Source: Steromphala cineraria (Eukaryota > Mollusca > Gastropoda > Trochida > Trochidae). Taken from it: a stretch of 64,000 nt of DNA. The stretch's first letter is position 1. Each line of letters begins with the position of its first letter. The notes beneath the pieces are model-generated. The model did not search any database and was not told the origin of the DNA. It saw only the letters and a program-made list of their open reading frames with translations. The translations under genes were made by a program, and so were the position numbers. This document shows, piece after piece, positions 58,896 through 64,000 of the stretch. The stretch lies in the NCBI GenBank assembly GCA_916613615.1, contig OU744736.1:14457724-14521723 (forward strand). The letters are read 5' to 3'.

Positions 58896-60164
58896 CTCTC
58901 TAATATTGAAAATAATGAAAAGAATTTCCTACGGGCAATATTTCGTTCCACTAGATGCATTATTTCTTGAACCAACGACTTTCTATTGAAGCATCTAAAA
59001 CGTCATTTGCATCGTGATTGATTGGAAATGAAATGGGAAAAAACGAATATCGAAGTCGCTTAAGTATAGCATTTTGTTTATTGTTAGGTCCCCCGGCATT
59101 GGAGTATCGTCTCCATCAAAGTTTAATTTTGGGGAAAGGGGTCATAACTCTTTTAAAATAATATTTGGAACTGGCCTTCGAACTCGCTGAAGAAATAAGA
59201 AACGTCAAACAAGATATCTAGATGAAATATTTTCTGAACCAACATGCTCCCATTTGAGTAACATGGTTGGTTATTTGCAACAAGTTTAAATGGAGATATG
59301 GGTCATTACATCTCGAACTGGCTTCGAACTCGCTACAGAAAAGTTCTAGAAGTTCCCAATACTTTGTTCTGAAAAACATTGCCCCGTTTTGAGCATCACA
59401 GAATGTCAACCAATCCAATTTGAGATACAAGCGCCAAAACTCAAGAAAAAATTATATTACGTAACTAACAAGCTTTTAAAACAATAATTCCTACAAAACA
59501 ACTTGGAGAATATGGCGGTTTCTTGTACCAAATTGAGTGGGAGATTAAAGTGCCGGTAAAAAATATCGTTTTGAAACTAAATAATTTTAAATCACTTCGA
59601 ATTGTCACGTTTGGACAAAACAAAAACTGCAATTACCAAATATTCATTGAGAATAAATCTGGAGAAGGTTAAGTTCCACTTCTGAATTCTTCGTTGTTCT
59701 CTTCAAGTTTTGAGAAAATGATGATACAATCCGGAGTATACACAAATAAATTTGAAATTATTTTCATCTCAATGAACAAATTTGCCAGGAAAATTGAATG
59801 CTTACTCGACTTATACAATAACATTTTCATAATTACATGACTTACATAATATATACAGCACTGAAACATAATACATGTAGAATAACATCACACAAAATGG
59901 TTGTAAAAAGATATTTGAAGTTTTATCTATGTTATTTTTTACTGAAAATTTTATTTTGGTGCATTGAAAATAACATATTTCAGTTACAAGAATAAACGCT
60001 TGTATGAAATTAATAATGTATGCATCTGACACTATCTGAATGTGACATTCGGTAGTACCGCCAAAACAGTTACCAAAATATTGAATGCCAGAAAATGATC
60101 ACTAGAAAGCTCCAATAGGGAAAAATGGTCCTCTTGATTAGACCAACTACTGCCTAGGCCACAC
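58896..60164. other. intergenic, no supported gene
   Basis: Around 59090-59430 two diverged blocks share phrases like CATTTGAGTAACATGG and GGGGTCATAACTC / GGGTCATTACATCTCGAACT, suggesting an old duplication. Otherwise AT-rich with nothing recognisable. Confidence 0.5.
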
Positions 60165-63100
60165 TTAAGGTTCCGGGTTTGCATGACAACACGCCAGTCG
60201 TCGAAGTGCCTCCCGTACTCGCTTACGTAGAGAATTCCTCGGTTCCAGCTCGGAATCTGATTGGATAGAAATGGAAGAAGATATGAATATGTCATAACCT
60301 ACAATATCAGTTACTTTTTTGTTCTTTATTTATCAATCTTGTCCTCAGTTAAATCCTCTTTGAAAATTACTTCATCCATTTCGAAGTTGATGGCATATAT
60401 TTCGTCTTTAATATTTATTTGCGTCATCATAAGCTTCTAGCACAAATTGAGCGGCATGGAAATTCCGACAGCTAACTTTACTGATGAACTATTTACCTTT
60501 GGTGCAATATAAACATTGTTTTGCACAACTGAGACAACGACTTTAACTTGTACAGTACATGTCACCTCGTTTTCGACAAATATTCAAAATCTCTCACGAA
60601 AAGGCTTTTTACCTGCTATTGAGGAAGAGTATGTGCTCCTCAAATCAACATGGATTTCAAACCCTCGAGGACCCGATAACCATCCTCCAGTTTCTGAATG
60701 AAACAAATCAGAGTTTTTAATCAGTCGTGATATTACGAACGCTTCATTACAATGCAGAGGCTGAATGATTTCAAAACATTTTGTGAATTGGATTGCAAAC
60801 ATGATCCTATTTAAACCTACATCAATTAAGAATTTGTGAAATATCGTTATATTGATTCTAGATGTACAGAATGTACACTTATTAAAATTACCCCCAGTTA
60901 ATTAAAACAATTCATGAAGATAATAAGCGGTATGAAAATTTGGATCCTAAGTAAGAGTACTTTAAATCAAGCATGAATTATTCACTAAAATCACCCAGTC
61001 GTTCTCCAACCAACAAGATATTCATTTGGTCGTGATATGATTTTACGAACGCTTCATCAATTTCCAGGCGCTAAAAGATAATTATACATGACATACGGTA
61101 ATTATATAAACACAAATCAGCACAAATCATAAATGTAGGTGTGTCTTTGCTTGTGTTTAAGGTAGATTCTTGTGTCCCCGATATTGAAACTCTTCATACA
61201 GCGGATAACAAATGAATTACGTAGACTAACAGTCGTGATATCATCATATTCAAAATGAAACACACATTCACTAAAAGGCAAAAGTAATGTAAAAATACAA
61301 ATTGTCGGCAACACATTTTACTATATATCCATTTTTTATCAATCTTAGCTTCAATTAAAAAAACTGATGTAAAATAATCTTCTTCTATCTTCAATTCTGG
61401 TGAATATTGCACCCCTTTAGCGTTCAAGCAGATATTAATCAAACTTGTTTTATATATATTTAATTTTATAAAACCCATTTACGTGTATCCATTACCTTAA
61501 AAATCATCTTTTTCTTTCAGAGGCATTACGTTAATAACCCTGAAGAAAACTAAGTGGCGTTTCTTTTACCGTTTTTTGTGTTTTTATCCAAAACTGCCTT
61601 CGGAAAAAGATACGGTTTGCTTACTTTTGTTTTGTTTTTGTTGTTTTGTTTTTTGTTCTGTATTTTGTTTATTTGTTATGGTGTTGCCGTTAAATGTAAA
61701 TAATGCATGAACGTAGATCCCTTACCTTGGATTACGCGGATTCTCCTTCTAGCCAGTGTTTCACTGTAGACTATTTCTGGGTCCAATGGGTAGCTTAGAT
61801 GTCTCCCTTCGGCAAAGCAAGACAATGCTGAAAGAATTCAGAATTTCACTTAGCTGAACATCGTTTTGTTTCTATATATTATAAAGTTGTGAATGATAGT
61901 GTGTAATAAGCAAATGTCTGTGACGTTTTTACAACGTCAATAGTTTCATTGAACCACACGCATCTGTAAGTTATGATTGACATTGATAAGCATAACAAAT
62001 GTGTTTATGTTAAAAGCATTTTAAATAATTTAAAGAATCAATATGTTCATTGACTGCTTGATAGTGAATGATTAGTAGAATTTCCAGAATTCCATTAAGC
62101 CATATACACCATTTGTTTGTATTATTCAAATATGTATGATTGAAAGTGAGAAATTAGCTAAATATTTGTAATATTGAAAGTTATTGTCTCCGTTTTGCAT
62201 GGCAAATATTTATGCGTGCCATTCATGAATTCCGTTGAGACATACACTGAGTATACTTATAATTTAAATTGTTGGTGATTAATCATAAAAATGTGACCTT
62301 GTGATACATTTTAATTATTTTTATTATCGCGTTCATCAATGTTTTCTTTGTTGTCTTAAAACTAATATTTTCAGCAAAGATAACGGACCATTACCTGTTT
62401 CTAGAGCATTATTTTCCGGCTCTTGAACAGGAAACATCCTCGGTTCGTTCCGCTTTCTCTTTCGACGAGGAATCAATCTTGTTGCTGAAAACAATAATAA
62501 TTAATTGAAGCGTCGTATATGATACCCACAAGTTTCCCAAATTATTTTTCAGTCCAGTTTCAACCCTATATTTATTATGTTCATTGCTGATTTTATCGAT
62601 ATATGCATTGCTGAAGATTGACATGTTTGTATAAATGTGGTACGGCATTAGAAATCATCGAAGACTACATATGTACACTGAATATGTCATTGACCCTAAC
62701 CCGTTTACAATTCTTGTACAATGAAAATATTAAGAAAAACAAGATTATCTGGGAAAAAATATGTAAATTGTTTCGAGCATTACCTAAATTCCTTGCTCCT
62801 CTCGCAAATCGCCTCCAAAAGGAAGCTGCAGTAAAAAGGTAGAAACAAATTCATTTCTTAAAAGACAAGTAACTTCTTGTATAAAACCTTGTCTTATTCT
62901 TTTCTCTTTTTTAAAAACAATTTTTTAAATATAACTCGGACCAAATTGAATTCTTCTTTTACCACAATGAAATTGATTAATTTTTACAGACAGTGAAGTA
63001 GCGATCGTCCAATTACACAAGCAATTGTCAGTGTGCATTTGGTGCGCTTAATAAAATATTATTCGATAGAATTGATAAGTTTGATATATATCATGATATA

Positions 63101-64000
63101 GGTATAAACAAACATTTTAAATTACATAATTATACACAATAAATTTCTTAAAATTCTGGGACGATGGCATTTTTTCTGAATAAAGTGTCTGTCCGAATCT
63201 TTACTCTTTCAAGCTTAGTCCATATGTCATTCTACCAAAGCGTAGTAGATCAAATGAAATAAAATTTGTCCTATCCAAGATTGAACTTTTAACTCAACTG
63301 ATAAATAGTAGGTAAAGGACAGTTTATTTAACTCATAAATTCCGCTACTCAGTTTCTAATTCGAAAATGTTTTTCTCACCTCTCTCAGGTCCGTTGCCAG
63401 GCGCCGGTGGACTGCCCGCCTCAACGCATCTCACATAGCCCGGGGGAAGGACTTCCGCTTCCGGTGTACTCAGGTCGGGTCCAGGTTCGGGATCACGTGG
63501 TATGGTTTGTATATCTTCTTCATCACATATATCCCTTGCTTCCCAGGGATCAGGGGGTCCTAGTTGTAGAATTAGTTGCAAAATGTCCTTTGCTTCAAAA
63601 GAACCAAGCTGTATTTGTGGTACATCTGCTACATCAGAGTTGTCCTTTGTCTCTTCGAGATCAGGAGGTTGCGGACATGCTTCAACAGCCGGTTCCTCTG
63701 ATAAGTCCCAGGCTTCCTCGAGATGAGCAGGTATAGGGTGTATTTCTGCTACACAGACTATCTTATTTGGTATGTCTCTGGATCCCTCTGGAGAAGACGA
63801 TCTCATTTGTAAATTCGCTTCATCAGAATTGTTCTTTGTATCTTCGGGATCAATCGATTGTGAAACAGCTTCAAAAGTCTGTTCATTTGATAAGTCACAG
63901 GCTTCTTCGAGATGAGAAGGTATTGGATGTATTTCTGCGACACAAACTATTTTATTTGATGTGTCTTTGGATCTACCTGGAGAACACGATCTCGGTTGTA
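60165..64000 (-). CDS. unrecognised protein with 63-residue acidic repeats, last six exons (5' partial)
   Basis: The exons on the minus strand are 64000 (open) to 63380, 62825-62784, 62484-62395, 61827-61726, 60693-60613 and 60256-60165 (stop 60167-60165). Every junction is phase 1 with GT-AG sites, so each exon adds G to the first codon of the next. The first exon holds a tandem repeat of about 63 residues. Two copies are visible (NKIVCVAEIHPIPSHLEEA and NKIVCVAEIHPIPAHLEEA), then a diverged third part ending GNGPER. The later exons give FWRRFARGARNL, a basic RLIPRRKRKRNEPR that could be a nuclear signal, a stretch with SYPLDPEIVYSETLARRRIR, FEIHVDLRSTYSSSIA, and a final RKRVREALRRLACC helix-like end. 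I do not recognise the family. All-phase-1 exons make skipping neutral for the frame. A possible extra phase-1 exon lies at 61051-60995. Confidence 0.68.

Noticed and set aside
60032..60295. 87-codon minus-strand frame at the right-end gene
   Set aside because: It overlaps the proposed terminal exon in another frame; the phase-1 frame (ending RRLACCHANPEP) fits the upstream exons.

Overview
The window is metazoan nuclear DNA: AT-rich, with spliced genes (GT-AG introns), long repeat-filled introns, CR1/Jockey-like non-LTR retrotransposon fragments with short tetranucleotide tails, Tc1-type DNA transposons, MITEs, tRNA-derived SINE-like pieces and several tandem repeats. The repeat load and gene types suggest a marine lophotrochozoan, most likely a bivalve mollusc. 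That is inference; no species marker is visible.

Layout. (1) 373-2672 (+) holds the last two exons of a gene encoding a conserved N-terminal module, an Ig-like domain and a C-terminal kinase fold whose catalytic residues are replaced (a pseudokinase). (2) 4894-11740 (-) and 15957-19808 (-) are tandemly duplicated three-exon genes. Both encode a signal peptide, a Cys-rich PAN-like segment, a hexapeptide repeat of different length in each copy, and a C-terminal beta-propeller-like domain. Exon phases match exactly and exon 2 is 79 nt in both. LINE, SINE and MITE debris sits between and inside them. (3) 20000-27180 is repeat-rich: foldback elements, a SINE-like head, a LINE fragment split by a dead Tc1 copy, and a degenerate tandem array. 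(4) 27281-50429 (+) is a complete 13-exon SLC17-family (vesicular glutamate transporter/sialin/phosphate transporter) gene. The exons assemble to 583 codons with consistent phases. Its introns host a Tc1 element, foldback elements, a TTAA-flanked MITE and several minisatellites. (5) 50430-60164 has no gene I can support but carries tandem arrays, including an 88-bp satellite of about 34 copies at 55931-58895. (6) 60165 to beyond 64000 (-) is the 3' part of an unrecognised gene with tandem 63-residue acidic repeats followed by five short exons that are all phase 1.

The genes do not form an operon or an obvious pathway. They are independent animal genes in a transposon-rich landscape. The most interesting points are the Ig/pseudokinase gene, the tandem pair of unrecognised secreted proteins, the three-copy TTAA MITE family, a 79-bp near-perfect hairpin flanked by a 9-bp direct repeat, and sequences resembling decayed hammerhead-ribozyme cores. 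All coordinates and translations were read by hand; no alignment or search was run.
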